A DNA stretch of 64,000 nucleotides from an uncultured Bizionia sp. (lineage in GTDB: Bacteria > Bacteroidota > Bacteroidia > Flavobacteriales > Flavobacteriaceae): positions 1 to 64,000 of the forward strand of contig CANMCF010000008.1 of assembly GCA_947496215.1 (NCBI GenBank), in the 5' to 3' direction. The notes beneath the pieces were generated by a model that was given only the letters and a program-made list of their open reading frames with translations, searched no databases and had not been told where the DNA came from. Position 1 is the stretch's first letter. Every line of letters starts with the position of its first letter. This document shows positions 44,604 to 54,097 of this stretch, piece after piece. Made by a program: the position numbers and the translations under genes.

Positions 44604-45257
44604 CTATATAATCATTTCTGGTACATTTCCTTCGACGATGAGTTCTCCTTCTGTAGCATTTTGAATGTCTTCCACGGAAACTCCTGGAGCACGTTCCAAT
44701 AGCTTAAACCCTTTTTCCGTCACTTCCAGAACCGCTAGGTTGGTAACTATTTTTTTTACACAGCCAACCCCTGTCAAAGGTAGAGAGCATTTTTTAAGCA
44801 GTTTGGATTCTCCTCGTTTGTTTGTATGCATCATTGCCACGATAATGTTTTCTGCACTTGCCACAAGGTCCATGGCTCCCCCCATCCCCTTTACCATTCT
44901 TCCAGGGATCTTCCAATTGGCAATGTCTCCATTTTCTGCAACTTCCATCGCTCCCAAAATGGTTAAGTCCACATGTTGCCCCCTAATCATCGAGAAACTG
45001 GTTGCCGAATCAAAAAAACTAGCCCCAGGCAATGTGGTTATCGTCTGTTTTCCTGCATTTATCACATCTGCATCTTCTTCTCCTTCAAACGGAAATGGCC
45101 CCATTCCCAGTACGCCATTTTCACTTTGAAATTCGACTTCTATGTCTTCTCTCACATAATTGGCCACCAAGGTAGGGATTCCTATTCCTAGATTAACATA
45201 GTATCCATCTTGCACTTCTTTCGCTATACGTTTCGCTATTCCTGTCTTGTCTAACAT
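44604..45257 (-). CDS. scoB: 3-oxoacid (succinyl-CoA:acetoacetate) CoA-transferase, subunit B
   Basis: About 217 residues from the preferred start. The catalytic Glu lies in EFQSENGVLGMGPFP, the diagnostic motif of the beta subunit. It pairs with the alpha subunit encoded just upstream to move CoA between succinyl-CoA and acetoacetate, activating ketone bodies. The frame opens at 45287, but ATG at 45257 (MLDKTGIAKRI) is where family proteins begin. Confidence 0.93.
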   Translation of the reverse strand: MLDKTGIAKRIAKEVQDGYYVNLGIGIPTLVANYVREDIEVEFQSENGVLGMGPFPFEGEEDADVINAGKQTITTLPGASFFDSATSFSMIRGQHVDLTILGAMEVAENGDIANWKIPGRMVKGMGGAMDLVASAENIIVAMMHTNKRGESKLLKKCSLPLTGVGCVKKIVTNLAVLEVTEKGFKLLERAPGVSVEDIQNATEGELIVEGNVPEMII

Positions 45258-45314
45258 AATATTATTTTGATAATGGCTCAATATCAACTCATCGAACCTT
45301 CATTGTAAGGTGAA

Positions 45315-46019
45315 TTATTCGTTTTTGGTTCTAACCGTACGCTGCTCAATTCGTTTCTCGTACTTCTCACCTTGAAAAATGCGCTGCACGAATATCCCTG
45401 GGATATGTATTTGGTTTGGATCCAAAGTTCCAACTGGCACTAGTTCCTCCACCTCTGCAACCGTTATTTTTGCAGCTCCGCACATATTGGGATTGAAGTT
45501 CCTTGCCGTTCCCTTGAAGATCAAGTTCCCTGCTTCATCTCCCTTCCATGCCTTTACGAATCCATAATCGGCCTTGAAAGCATTCTCCAAAACATACATT
45601 TTGCCATCAAACTCCCTTGTTTCCTTTCCTTCTGCTACTTCTGTCCCATATCCTGCCGGCGTATAAAAGGCTGGAAATCCTGCTTGAGCTGCACGACAAC
45701 GCTCTGCCAATGTCCCTTGAGGGATTAGTTCCACATCCAATTCTCCAGATAGCATCTGTCGTTCAAATTCGTCGTTCTCTCCCACATATGAGGATATCAT
45801 CTTTTTTATTTGACGTTGATGCAACAACAGTCCCAATCCAAAATCATCTACCCCGGCATTGTTTGAAATGCAGGTTAATCCCTTAACCCCACTTTTAACC
45901 AAAGCCGATATCGCATTTTCTGGTATTCCAGACAAACCAAAACCTCCAAACATGAACGTCATGTCGTCTCCAATTCCTTCCGTAGCTTCACTAACTGAAT
46001 TTACTTTTTTGCTAATCAT
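45315..46019 (-). CDS. scoA: 3-oxoacid CoA-transferase, subunit A
   Basis: A 234-residue alpha subunit with the [13 protein letters not shown] motif near residue 26, [10 protein letters not shown], and the C-terminal [14 protein letters not shown]. It forms a heterodimer or tetramer with ScoB, encoded 57 bp downstream. Confidence 0.94.
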   Translation of the reverse strand: MISKKVNSVSEATEGIGDDMTFMFGGFGLSGIPENAISALVKSGVKGLTCISNNAGVDDFGLGLLLHQRQIKKMISSYVGENDEFERQMLSGELDVELIPQGTLAERCRAAQAGFPAFYTPAGYGTEVAEGKETREFDGKMYVLENAFKADYGFVKAWKGDEAGNLIFKGTARNFNPNMCGAAKITVAEVEELVPVGTLDPNQIHIPGIFVQRIFQGEKYEKRIEQRTVRTKNE

Positions 46020-46053
46020 TTATTCAAAAATTTATTGTGCTTTAAAATTAAGA

Positions 46054-46086
46054 AATAAAAAAGCCATTCTATAACGAATGGCTTTT
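46054..46086 (-). terminator. Terminator of the PBP1A gene
   Basis: AAAAGCCATTC pairs with GAATGGCTTTT (46059-46086) around TATAAC. On the minus strand the hairpin is followed by a T-rich run, 41 bp after the PBP1A stop and 40 bp before the scoA start. Confidence 0.9.
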
Positions 46087-46126
46087 AAATATTTTTTGAA
46101 ATGCTTTGTATTCCATTCAATGGATC

Positions 46127-48472
46127 CTACAGATCCAATCCATCAATGTCGCCATCATCTTTAGGCGTCCCATCTTCATCCGAATCTTTAGCTTGCTTGT
46201 ACTTTTTGCAATCTACCTCAATGGACAATCCTGAGGGTTTATCGAAATTTCCCTTGGACACATTCAAACTTTCATCTTCATAACAACTACGCATGTACAT
46301 CCCCCAAATCGGCAACGCCATAGAGGCCCCTTGACCATATGTGATAGATGCAAAGTGGGCAGCTCTATCTTCAGCTCCAACCCAAACGCCTGTGACCAAA
46401 TTGGGAACCATTCCCATAAACCAACCATCACTCTGATTTTGCGTTGTTCCTGTTTTTCCTGCTATTGGGTTTTTAAACGCATAGGGATACCCTGTCATCA
46501 CTTCTTGGTATGTTTTGTTCCATTTGTCTACGCCTACGGTTCTCAATCTTGCTCCAGATCCGGATTGTGTCACCCCTTCCATAAGCTTTACTGTGACATA
46601 TGCGGATTCTGCACTAAGAACATCTCTGGTTTCTGGTGTAAACTGAAACAAGATAGTTCCATTTTTATCTTCAATTCGTTCAATCATTACCGGCTTTGTA
46701 TATACTCCTTTATTGGCAAAGGCAGAATATGCCCCTACCATTTCATAGATACTCACATCTGGTGTTCCCAATGATATGGAAGGAACAATGGGGATATTGG
46801 ATTCCACACCTAATTTCTTCGCTAGATCAGCTACCGGTTGTGGGCCTACCTTGTCCATTAAACGTGCCGTTATCGTATTGACTGAATTTGCCAAAGCATC
46901 CTTGAGAGTTAATTCTCCCCCATACTTTCCACTTGAGTTCTTGGGAGTCCAAGGTTCTGGGTTTCCATATTTGTTTGCCTCTATGGTGATTTGTGATCTT
47001 GGCAACTCATCACAAGGCGACATATGCAACTGATCTATTGCCGTAGCATATACAAATGGCTTAAATGTGGATCCAACTTGTCGTTTTCCTTGTTTTACGT
47101 GATCGTACTGAAAATTCACATTATCCATACCTCCTACCCAAGCCTTTACATGTCCGGTTTGTGGATCCATACTCATCATTCCTGGGTGTAGGAAATGCTT
47201 GTAGTATCGCATGGAGTCAATTGGCTTCATTATGGTATCTATTCTGGTGGCCTTCCCATTTTTCCATGCAAAGACACTCATTTTCGTTGGTACGTCAAAC
47301 GATGCTATGATTTCTTTTTTAGACTTTCCCTGCTCCTTTAAGACTCTCCAACGCTCTCCTCTTCGCATGGCTGTCTTCATTAGCTTATCTACCTCTGCTT
47401 TGGTCAAATCCAAAAATGGGGCTGTCGGGTTTCTCTTTGGTGTATTTTGATGAAAGAATTCCGCTTGCAATCTAGGCATGTGCTTTTGCACTGCTTCTTC
47501 TGCATATTTTTGCATGCGAGAATCTATGGTCGTAAAAATTTTCAACCCATCATTATACAAATTGTACTTTGTACCATCTGCCTTTGGATTCTCCGCTATC
47601 CATTTTTTCATTTCCTTGGATAGAAATGTTCTAAAGTAAGGAGCCGGCCCTTTGTTGTGAGCTTCTGGTGAGTAATTTAGATCCAATTCCGTTTTTTGAA
47701 GAGAGTCTTTGACCTTTTCCGTTATGTAACCATACTTCTCCATTTGGTACAATACCACATTTCTTCTGTTTCTAACCCCTGTAGGATTACGTCTTGGATT
47801 GTACAATGATGAGTTTTTGAACATACCCACCAACATCGCTGCTTCCTTTAAATCTAACTCATTGGGTTCTTTACCAAAATAAATTCTAGATGCAGACCGT
47901 ATACCATCTCCATTATTACCAAAATCATAAATATTGAAATACTGAGCAATGATTTCTTCTTTAGTGTATTGGCGTTCTAATTTTATAGTTATTACCCATT
48001 CCTTAATTTTTTGCGTAATCCTACTCAATTTATTTTTAGAAGCCACACCAACAAACAACTGTCTAGATAATTGTTGAGAAATAGTACTAGCCCCTCCTTT
48101 ACTACCTAAAAAGGCAAAAGCTCTCAACGTTCCTCTAGCATCTATCCCTGAATGTTCATGGAAACGAACATCTTCCGTTGCAATTAAAGCATCAATCAAA
48201 TTCTTTGGCAATTCATCATAGCTTACTGGTGTTCTATTGTCGTTTAGGTAAAACTTCCCCAATGTCTTTCCATCGCTGGAAATAATCTCTGCAGCCAAGT
48301 TTGTTTTCGGATTTTCCAAAACCGTGTGGTCTGGCATTTCCCCAAAAACACCCCATGAGGCTAAAGAAAACAATAATACAATAGATATTACCCCTCCTAA
48401 AAACAACATCCAAAACCAACGAACATATTTTTCGAATCCCTGCGTCTCTTCTGTTTTTTTTGCTTTTGCCAT
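46127..48472 (-). CDS. mrcA: Penicillin-binding protein 1A (bifunctional class A PBP)
   Basis: A 781-residue class A PBP. A cytoplasmic basic/acidic N-terminus and one membrane helix (about 17-42) precede the GT51 domain (ATEDVRFHEHSGID, then GGASTISQQLSRQLF). The transpeptidase domain carries GSTFKPFVYA (active Ser), SVNT and GKTGTT. It synthesises and cross-links peptidoglycan outside the inner membrane. It follows gldH and ricT on the same strand (18 bp after gldH), a common flavobacterial order. Confidence 0.94.
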   Translation of the reverse strand: MAKAKKTEETQGFEKYVRWFWMLFLGGVISIVLLFSLASWGVFGEMPDHTVLENPKTNLAAEIISSDGKTLGKFYLNDNRTPVSYDELPKNLIDALIATEDVRFHEHSGIDARGTLRAFAFLGSKGGASTISQQLSRQLFVGVASKNKLSRITQKIKEWVITIKLERQYTKEEIIAQYFNIYDFGNNGDGIRSASRIYFGKEPNELDLKEAAMLVGMFKNSSLYNPRRNPTGVRNRRNVVLYQMEKYGYITEKVKDSLQKTELDLNYSPEAHNKGPAPYFRTFLSKEMKKWIAENPKADGTKYNLYNDGLKIFTTIDSRMQKYAEEAVQKHMPRLQAEFFHQNTPKRNPTAPFLDLTKAEVDKLMKTAMRRGERWRVLKEQGKSKKEIIASFDVPTKMSVFAWKNGKATRIDTIMKPIDSMRYYKHFLHPGMMSMDPQTGHVKAWVGGMDNVNFQYDHVKQGKRQVGSTFKPFVYATAIDQLHMSPCDELPRSQITIEANKYGNPEPWTPKNSSGKYGGELTLKDALANSVNTITARLMDKVGPQPVADLAKKLGVESNIPIVPSISLGTPDVSIYEMVGAYSAFANKGVYTKPVMIERIEDKNGTILFQFTPETRDVLSAESAYVTVKLMEGVTQSGSGARLRTVGVDKWNKTYQEVMTGYPYAFKNPIAGKTGTTQNQSDGWFMGMVPNLVTGVWVGAEDRAAHFASITYGQGASMALPIWGMYMRSCYEDESLNVSKGNFDKPSGLSIEVDCKKYKQAKDSDEDGTPKDDGDIDGLDL

Positions 48473-48489
48473 TTACTCCTTGATTTTTA

Positions 48490-48996
48490 TTAATTCTGGT
48501 TTGGTTTCTCTATCCTGAAACCTATGTCTGTAACGCCCTCCAAGTCAACAATGCCATTGACATCACCGCTTTTCCGCATGGCGTGTTGAATTTTCACTGT
48601 GTATTCCCCAGATTCATTGAATACGACACCTTCCTTGTACCAGAGTTTGTTATTTTTTATCCCTGTTAATCCCACACCTAGCAATTCGCCATCGACATTC
48701 GCCATTTTATATTCCAAGGTATCCTTAATTATCTTCCCATGGGGGAAATCCATTTCGACTATTAAAAACAAATTACTGTATTTGTAGTCTTTGGTGTTTC
48801 TTACATTTACAAACAGGTCGTATGCATTCGTTGAATCCGGTGCTTGAACTTTAAAATTGACTATATCTCCTTTATTCCAGACATTGGGAACTGTTTTGTA
48901 CTCGTCAAAAACACCATTGGAATCACAAGAACACAAACAAATATACAGTAGCATAAAACTACCAAGCGCTATCTTATTTTGTAGTTTTTTTAGCAT
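48490..48996 (-). CDS. gldH: Gliding motility lipoprotein GldH
   Basis: A 168-residue lipoprotein. The lipobox is LCSC (Cys24) followed by DSNGVFDEY. The opening YKTVPNVWNKGDIVNF and the later strand block NLFLIVEMDFP are typical of GldH, which is required for gliding and the linked T9SS in Flavobacterium. Its presence agrees with the T9SS cargo proteases in the window. The first 23 bp overlap the end of ricT. Confidence 0.9.
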   Translation of the reverse strand: MLKKLQNKIALGSFMLLYICLCSCDSNGVFDEYKTVPNVWNKGDIVNFKVQAPDSTNAYDLFVNVRNTKDYKYSNLFLIVEMDFPHGKIIKDTLEYKMANVDGELLGVGLTGIKNNKLWYKEGVVFNESGEYTVKIQHAMRKSGDVNGIVDLEGVTDIGFRIEKPNQN

Positions 48997-50197
48997 TGTT
49001 CTTGGCGTTCTTATTTCTATTTTGGGGGCTTTTCTTATTTTTGTTTCGGGTGTTTCGATTATTCTTACTTCTATTGTTTTTATTGTTTTTACGTTTTTTA
49101 TTACCTTTAGGGTTATCGAAACGTGTTAAGCTATCTTGTCCTACAACGTTTTCAAATGCCACTTTAGTACTTTCTACCAAATCCGAGGCATATTCTTCCA
49201 AACTTGCAACCTTTTCTTTTTTCTTGTTCAACTCTATGATCTCTCTGGCTTGAGCAGTGGTAATCTTATGCCAATTCATCCATTCTCCTTCATATGCATA
49301 CCACATATGCCCTTGAAATATGTCCGTCTTTTGGCATACTGCCGTTCCTTTTTCCGTGTATAGTTTCGCATCGGTCTTAGGGAATGCCTTCAATGCATCC
49401 AAATAAGAATCCAATTCATAGTTCAAACAGCATTTCAATTTTCCACATTGCCCAGCCAACTTTTGTGGATTCAATGACAATTGTTGGTATCTTGCTGCTG
49501 ATGTGCTTACCGATCTGAAATCTGTTAACCAAGTAGAACAACACAACTCTCTTCCACAGGAACCAATCCCTCCCAACCTAGCTGCTTCTTGCCTGAAACC
49601 GACTTGTTTCATTTCTATTCGGGTTCTGAATTCCTTTGCGAAAACTTTTATCAATTCCCTAAAATCCACACGCTCCTCGGCTGTATAGTAAAACGTGGCT
49701 TTACTGGCATCGCCTTGAAATTCTATATCAGAGATCTTCATCTGCAATTTTAAATCAATTGCATATTGACGAGCTCTTACTTTCATTGGCTCTTCCTTGT
49801 CTCTGGCTGTAGACCATATGTCGATGTCTTTTTGGGACGCTTTTCGGTAAATTTTTAAGGTATCTTCTGGTTTCTTACTGATTTTCTTACGTTTCATCTG
49901 TACGCGAACCAATTCCCCAGTTAGGGTTATCATACCGATGTCATGGCCAGATTGCGCTTGTGTAGCAACGATATCCCCTATGGACAGTGATAAGTTTTCA
50001 GTGTTTTTGTAGTAGTGTTTTCTTCCGTTTTTAAAACGTACCTCAACAAAATCGAAAGGTTTTTCGCCATTTGGAACTGACATATTCGCCAACCAATCGA
50101 AAACGGTTAGCTTATTACAACTATCGGTACCACAAGTACCATTGTTTTTGCACCCTTTTGGACTGCCATCTTTTGTTGAGCAACTTGCACAAGCCAT
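48974..50197 (-). CDS. ricT: RicT-like PSP1 domain regulator (YaaT family)
   Basis: A 407-residue PSP1 (YaaT/RicT) protein. A Cys-rich beginning (CASCSTKDG, CGTDSC) and a second Cys cluster GSCGRELCCSTW fit the iron-sulfur-binding Ric complex partner, which in Bacillus directs RNase Y processing of mRNA. The RNA role here is inferred. The last 45 residues are an Asn/Lys/Arg tract, likely unstructured and nucleic-acid binding. The stop lies 23 bp inside gldH, an unusually long overlap. Confidence 0.9.
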   Translation of the reverse strand: MACASCSTKDGSPKGCKNNGTCGTDSCNKLTVFDWLANMSVPNGEKPFDFVEVRFKNGRKHYYKNTENLSLSIGDIVATQAQSGHDIGMITLTGELVRVQMKRKKISKKPEDTLKIYRKASQKDIDIWSTARDKEEPMKVRARQYAIDLKLQMKISDIEFQGDASKATFYYTAEERVDFRELIKVFAKEFRTRIEMKQVGFRQEAARLGGIGSCGRELCCSTWLTDFRSVSTSAARYQQLSLNPQKLAGQCGKLKCCLNYELDSYLDALKAFPKTDAKLYTEKGTAVCQKTDIFQGHMWYAYEGEWMNWHKITTAQAREIIELNKKKEKVASLEEYASDLVESTKVAFENVVGQDSLTRFDNPKGNKKRKNNKNNRSKNNRNTRNKNKKSPQNRNKNAKNNAKKTTK

Positions 50198-50383
50198 ATG
50201 TTTAGTTATATATTGATTCTGAATGCCGTAAGCTTCAGAAGACGGTTAATATTAATTTACACCTCACACTTTTTTGGAAATATAAATACTCTGAATTCCA
50301 ATACTTCTCCTTTTTGGAGGTTTTGATTGAAAAGTAAAACTTTTGATTGTAAAGATAAGATTATTCTATAGACTTGAAAATAT

Positions 50384-50413
50384 AAAAAAACTCGAAGTAT
50401 TTCCTCGAGTTTT
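50384..50413 (-). terminator. Terminator of the trhO gene
   Basis: AAAACTCGA and TCGAGTTTT (50387-50413) form a 9-bp stem; the minus strand runs into seven T. It is 24 bp after the stop of trhO. Confidence 0.82.
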
Positions 50414-50437
50414 CTTTTAATCCTAGTCACTTTTACC

Positions 50438-51505
50438 TCAATCCTTTTTCAATGTATCGAATATGTTTCTCAAGTCCTTTTTATAAGGCAAATGGTCTGC
50501 TCTTCCCTTTTTGAAGATATCGTTGCTATTTCCTTGCCCTTTTCGTAACTCCTTTTGTTCCTCATAAGGCAAAGCTACTATTTCCTTGCAGCTAGTCGAG
50601 CAACAATTGTTCATTTCCACCTTGCACGACTCACATTGTATAAACAACAAATGACAAGCTTCGTTGGCACAATTTACGTGTGTATCGCAAGGACTTCCAC
50701 ATTGGTGGCAATTGGCAATTACATCTTCACTGATTTTTTCTGCTCTGCGATCATCGAAAACAAAGTTCTTTCCTAAAAACTTGTTTTCCAATTCCTGAGC
50801 CTTCACTTGTCTTGTATATTCTATGATACCACCTTCCAATTGATATACATTCTTAAAGCCCTTATGCTTAAAATAGGCACTTGCCTTTTCGCATCTTATC
50901 CCTCCTGTACAATACATCACCAAGTTTTTATCTTCCTTATGTGATCTCAAATCTTCTTCTATGATGTCCAAGGACTCTCTAAAAGTATCCACATCCGGTG
51001 TTACGGCATTCTTGAAATGACCTATTTCACTTTCATAATGGTTACGCATATCTACCAAAACAGTATTTTCGTCGTCAATGAGTGTATTGAATCGATCTGC
51101 GTCTACATGCACGCCCTTATTGGTCACATCAAACGTATCATCGCTCAATCCATCTGCAACGATTTTACTTCTCACTTTAACCTTCAACTTCAGAAAAGAC
51201 ATATTGTCTTGTTCTACTGCGATATTCAATCTAATATTCTTTAAAAAATCGACGGTATCCAAATGCGCTTTGAATTCATTGAAACGATCTGCTGGAAGCG
51301 ATAGTTGTGCATTTATACCTTCATTGGCAACATAGATGCGCCCCAGGACGTCCAATGCATTCCAAGTAATGAACAAATGATCGCGAAATAATTGTGGATT
51401 GCCAATATTAGCATATTTATAGAAGGAAAGCGTCAATCGCTCTTTACCGGCACTTTCTATCAATTCAGCTCTTTCTTTGGCACTTAGTTTATTGTACAGT
51501 TGCAT
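50438..51505 (-). CDS. trhO: tRNA uridine(34) hydroxylase TrhO (rhodanese family, YceA-like)
   Basis: A 355-residue member of the TrhO/YceA family, which hydroxylates U34 of certain tRNAs using O2. The N-terminal acylphosphatase-like part (NEGINAQLSLP) is followed by a rhodanese domain whose active loop is MYCTGGIRCEK (catalytic Cys). The C-terminal Cys-rich zinc-like segment (CHQCGSPC ... CESCKVEMNNCC) is typical of the longer bacterial forms. Confidence 0.94.
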   Translation of the reverse strand: MQLYNKLSAKERAELIESAGKERLTLSFYKYANIGNPQLFRDHLFITWNALDVLGRIYVANEGINAQLSLPADRFNEFKAHLDTVDFLKNIRLNIAVEQDNMSFLKLKVKVRSKIVADGLSDDTFDVTNKGVHVDADRFNTLIDDENTVLVDMRNHYESEIGHFKNAVTPDVDTFRESLDIIEEDLRSHKEDKNLVMYCTGGIRCEKASAYFKHKGFKNVYQLEGGIIEYTRQVKAQELENKFLGKNFVFDDRRAEKISEDVIANCHQCGSPCDTHVNCANEACHLLFIQCESCKVEMNNCCSTSCKEIVALPYEEQKELRKGQGNSNDIFKKGRADHLPYKKDLRNIFDTLKKD

Positions 51506-51640
51506 GCTATACTAATTTTTTAAGGTTAAAGATTATTTTTTTTGCAAAAGTACCATTTAAAATGGATTTGGCAAGCGTAGTATCCACACAACGATCATTT
51601 CGTAGTCTCCTTATAAGGGTTAACATTAAATTCTTGGTAC

Positions 51641-51674
51641 AAAAAAAGTCCTTTGCTCTTTGCAAAGGACTTTT
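51641..51674 (-). terminator. Terminator following the 30-residue ORF
   Basis: AAAAGTCCTTTGC pairs perfectly with GCAAAGGACTTTT (51644-51674) around TCTTT, a 13-bp stem with a T-run on the minus strand. It lies 51 bp after the small ORF stop and 135 bp before the trhO start, and no larger gene uses it, so it points to a short transcript. Confidence 0.9.
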
Positions 51675-51725
51675 AATAGACTAACTCGTTATTAATTTTT
51701 TTCTCTTACAAAAAAAATAAACGAG

Positions 51726-51818
51726 CTAACCTCCATCGGCTTTACAACTGCTGTTCACAATGACGGCAACTGAAACACCTAATGTGTTTAATGTTAATAT
51801 TCTTTTTAAATATTTCAT
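51726..51818 (-). CDS. Candidate 30-residue peptide with signal-like segment
   Basis: ATG at 51818 to TAG at 51726 encodes 30 residues: a basic start (MKYLKR), a hydrophobic stretch (GVSVAVIV), then NSSCKADGG. The layout is a signal peptide or membrane anchor with a lipobox-like SSC and only five residues after it. A perfect terminator 51 bp downstream makes it a real short transcription unit. There is no good Shine-Dalgarno sequence, which is usual in Bacteroidetes. It might be a small lipopeptide, a signalling peptide, or the coding part of a small RNA. No family is recognised. Confidence 0.5.
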   Translation of the reverse strand: MKYLKRILTLNTLGVSVAVIVNSSCKADGG

Positions 51819-51944
51819 GTCTTTAACACTTAAAATTAAAGATAAACCATTTAAAAAAACAGGGATAATTATTCTTTTTCATAGCAAAATTTTTCCCGCT
51901 TTATTTAGTAGATGCAGAAAGTCCCAAAAGGTTGCGTCAGAAAA

Positions 51945-51975
51945 TTGTAATACCTAAAAAGAATTGGTATTTTAG
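51945..51975 (+). promoter_or_regulatory. Probable recA promoter
   Basis: TTG at 51945-51947, then 20 bp, then TATTTTAG at 51968-51975, a one-mismatch fit to TTTG-N20-TAnnTTTG, 25-28 bp before the start codon. Confidence 0.45.
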
Positions 51976-51999
51976 CACGAATAATACCAAAAAAAGATA

Positions 52000-53007
52000 A
52001 TGATGAGTAGTGAAAAAGACGCGAAATTAAAGGCATTGAAGCTTACTTTAGATAAACTGGACAAAGCTTACGGAAAAGGAACTGTAATGAAAATGAGCGA
52101 CGCAGCGGTAGTGGATGTGGAAGCTATCCCTTCTGGTTCTTTGGGTCTGGACATCGCATTGGGAGTTGGAGGATACCCTAGAGGTAGAGTAATAGAAATA
52201 TATGGCCCAGAATCTTCTGGTAAAACAACTTTGACATTGCATGCAATTGCAGAGGCTCAAAAAGCTGGCGGCATTGCTGCTTTCATTGATGCGGAACATG
52301 CTTTTGATCGTTTTTATGCAGAAAAACTAGGTGTTGACATCGACAACCTCATAATTTCTCAACCAGATAACGGAGAACAGGCCTTGGAGATTGCAGATAA
52401 CTTAATTCGCTCCGGTGCCATTGACATCGTCGTTATCGATTCCGTTGCGGCTTTGACTCCAAAAAGTGAGATTGAGGGTGAAATGGGAGATTCCAAAATG
52501 GGGTTGCATGCTCGTTTGATGTCACAAGCATTGAGAAAATTGACCGCTTCAATAAGCAAAACCAACTGTACGGTAATATTCATTAACCAATTGCGTGAAA
52601 AAATTGGTGTAATGTTTGGAAACCCTGAAACGACAACTGGTGGTAACGCATTAAAATTCTACGCATCGGTCAGGTTGGACATTAGAAGGTCCACACAGAT
52701 AAAAAGTACAGATGGAGAGGTTATGGGTAACAAGACCAGAGTCAAGGTTGTTAAGAACAAAGTAGCTCCTCCATTTAAATTAGCAGAATTTGACATCATG
52801 TATGGAGAAGGAGTTAGTAAGGTCGGAGAAATATTGGATGTTGCTGTTGATAAGGAAATCATTAAGAAGAGTGGTTCTTGGTTTAGCTATGCCGACACGA
52901 AACTAGGACAAGGCCGAGATGCGGTTAAGGCTATAATAAAAGACAATCCCGAACTATTTGAAGAGCTTGAGGAAAAAATTAAAAAAGCAATTAAAGAATC
53001 TAAATAA
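52000..53007 (+). CDS. recA: Recombinase RecA
   Basis: A 335-residue RecA with Walker [10 protein letters not shown] (about 69-77), [12 protein letters not shown], Walker [10 protein letters not shown], the L2 region [17 protein letters not shown] and the family's GYPRGRVIE lead-in. It drives strand exchange and SOS repair. The start is ambiguous between two adjacent Met codons (52000 or 52003). No LexA-type box is visible, consistent with the absence of a classic LexA in many Bacteroidetes. Confidence 0.98.
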   Translation: MMSSEKDAKLKALKLTLDKLDKAYGKGTVMKMSDAAVVDVEAIPSGSLGLDIALGVGGYPRGRVIEIYGPESSGKTTLTLHAIAEAQKAGGIAAFIDAEHAFDRFYAEKLGVDIDNLIISQPDNGEQALEIADNLIRSGAIDIVVIDSVAALTPKSEIEGEMGDSKMGLHARLMSQALRKLTASISKTNCTVIFINQLREKIGVMFGNPETTTGGNALKFYASVRLDIRRSTQIKSTDGEVMGNKTRVKVVKNKVAPPFKLAEFDIMYGEGVSKVGEILDVAVDKEIIKKSGSWFSYADTKLGQGRDAVKAIIKDNPELFEELEEKIKKAIKESK

Positions 53008-53010
53008 AAC

Positions 53011-53037
53011 AAAAATCCCGAATTTTTCGGGATTTTT
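53011..53037 (+). terminator. Terminator after recA
   Basis: AAAAATCCCGAA and TTCGGGATTTTT form a 12-bp stem around TTT, 3 bp after the stop codon, and end in a T-run. Confidence 0.93.
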
Positions 53038-53112
53038 CATTTTTACACGCAACCTTTTGCACTTTCTAGCATCTCTTATAATGAATACACGTTTTAGTTA
53101 GCAAAATTTTAA

Positions 53113-53520
53113 ATGAAAAAATTATTTGTTTTTTTTATTATAGCTGTTCTATCATCATGCAACAATGACGATGCCTCTTTCAATGACTATCAAGTATTGT
53201 TGCCTGTTGAAAGCGCTATCGTCCCAGATGAGTTTGAATTGGGTCAAACCTATGAAATCACCATCGTTTACCTTAGACCTTCCACCTGCCATGCTTTTAA
53301 CGACATTTACTATCAAAAGCATCAAAATGAAAGGACTGTCGCCATTGTAAGTACTGTTTTTCAAAGCAATGGGAACTGTACTGACCTTGAAGACACGGAA
53401 CTGGAAGCTTCTTTCAACTTTAAAGCTACACAATCCGGATCCTATATTTTTAAATTTTGGAAAGGCAAAGATGAAAATGGCGAAGACACCTATATAACAA
53501 TGGAAGTTCCTGTTATATAA
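53113..53520 (+). CDS. Putative lipoprotein of unknown function
   Basis: A 135-residue lipoprotein (lipobox LSSC followed by NNDD). The mature domain is beta-rich, with YEITIVYLRPSTCHAFNDIYY and GSYIFKFWKGKDENGED, an Ig-like look. It is not a known enzyme. It lies upstream of the sigma factor gene and may share its transcript (28 bp gap). Confidence 0.8.
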   Translation: MKKLFVFFIIAVLSSCNNDDASFNDYQVLLPVESAIVPDEFELGQTYEITIVYLRPSTCHAFNDIYYQKHQNERTVAIVSTVFQSNGNCTDLEDTELEASFNFKATQSGSYIFKFWKGKDENGEDTYITMEVPVI

Positions 53521-53548
53521 TTAAATATTAATTAATACGTAAAAAAAG

Positions 53549-54097
53549 TTGAGTTTAGAACAACTCATACATAAATGTAAGATTAATGATACTAAAGCTC
53601 AAAGCGAACTATATACACTCTTTTCGAGTAAATTGTTTTCTATTTGCTTAAAGTATTCAAAAAATTATGCAGAAGCAGAAGATAATTTGCAAGACGCATT
53701 CATAACTATCTTTAAAAAGATAGCACAATATAAAAACAAAGGTTCTTTTGAAGGTTGGTTGAAACGGATAACGATAAACACGGCTTTGCAACGTTATAGG
53801 AGTCAAAGTGTTTTCGAAATAATAAATGAAGAAGCCATTGAGGATGAAACTGTTTCCATAGAAGATGATGACGATGATGTCTCCATTGATTTCTTGTTGC
53901 AAATCATCCAAAAGCTACCAGATAGATATAGGCTGGTTTTCAACCTCTATGTCTTAGATGGGTATTCGCATAGCGATATTGCAGAATTACTCAAAATAAA
54001 CCTAGGAACCTCTAAATCCAACTTGGCGAGAGCAAGGCAGATTTTAAAAAATAAAATATTAGAATATAAAACGGGATTGCATTCCCAATCATTATAA
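53549..54097 (+). CDS. ECF RNA polymerase sigma factor
   Basis: A 182-residue sigma-70 factor of the ECF type. Region 2 (LKYSKNYAEAEDNLQDAFITIFKK) and region 4 (RYRLVFNLYVLDGYSHSDIAELLKI) are both clear. It redirects RNA polymerase to a set of genes in response to an envelope signal. The start is a TTG at 53549, as often in this family in Bacteroidetes. The stop overlaps the ATG of the next gene (TAATG), so the two products are made together. Confidence 0.94.
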   Translation: MSLEQLIHKCKINDTKAQSELYTLFSSKLFSICLKYSKNYAEAEDNLQDAFITIFKKIAQYKNKGSFEGWLKRITINTALQRYRSQSVFEIINEEAIEDETVSIEDDDDDVSIDFLLQIIQKLPDRYRLVFNLYVLDGYSHSDIAELLKINLGTSKSNLARARQILKNKILEYKTGLHSQSL

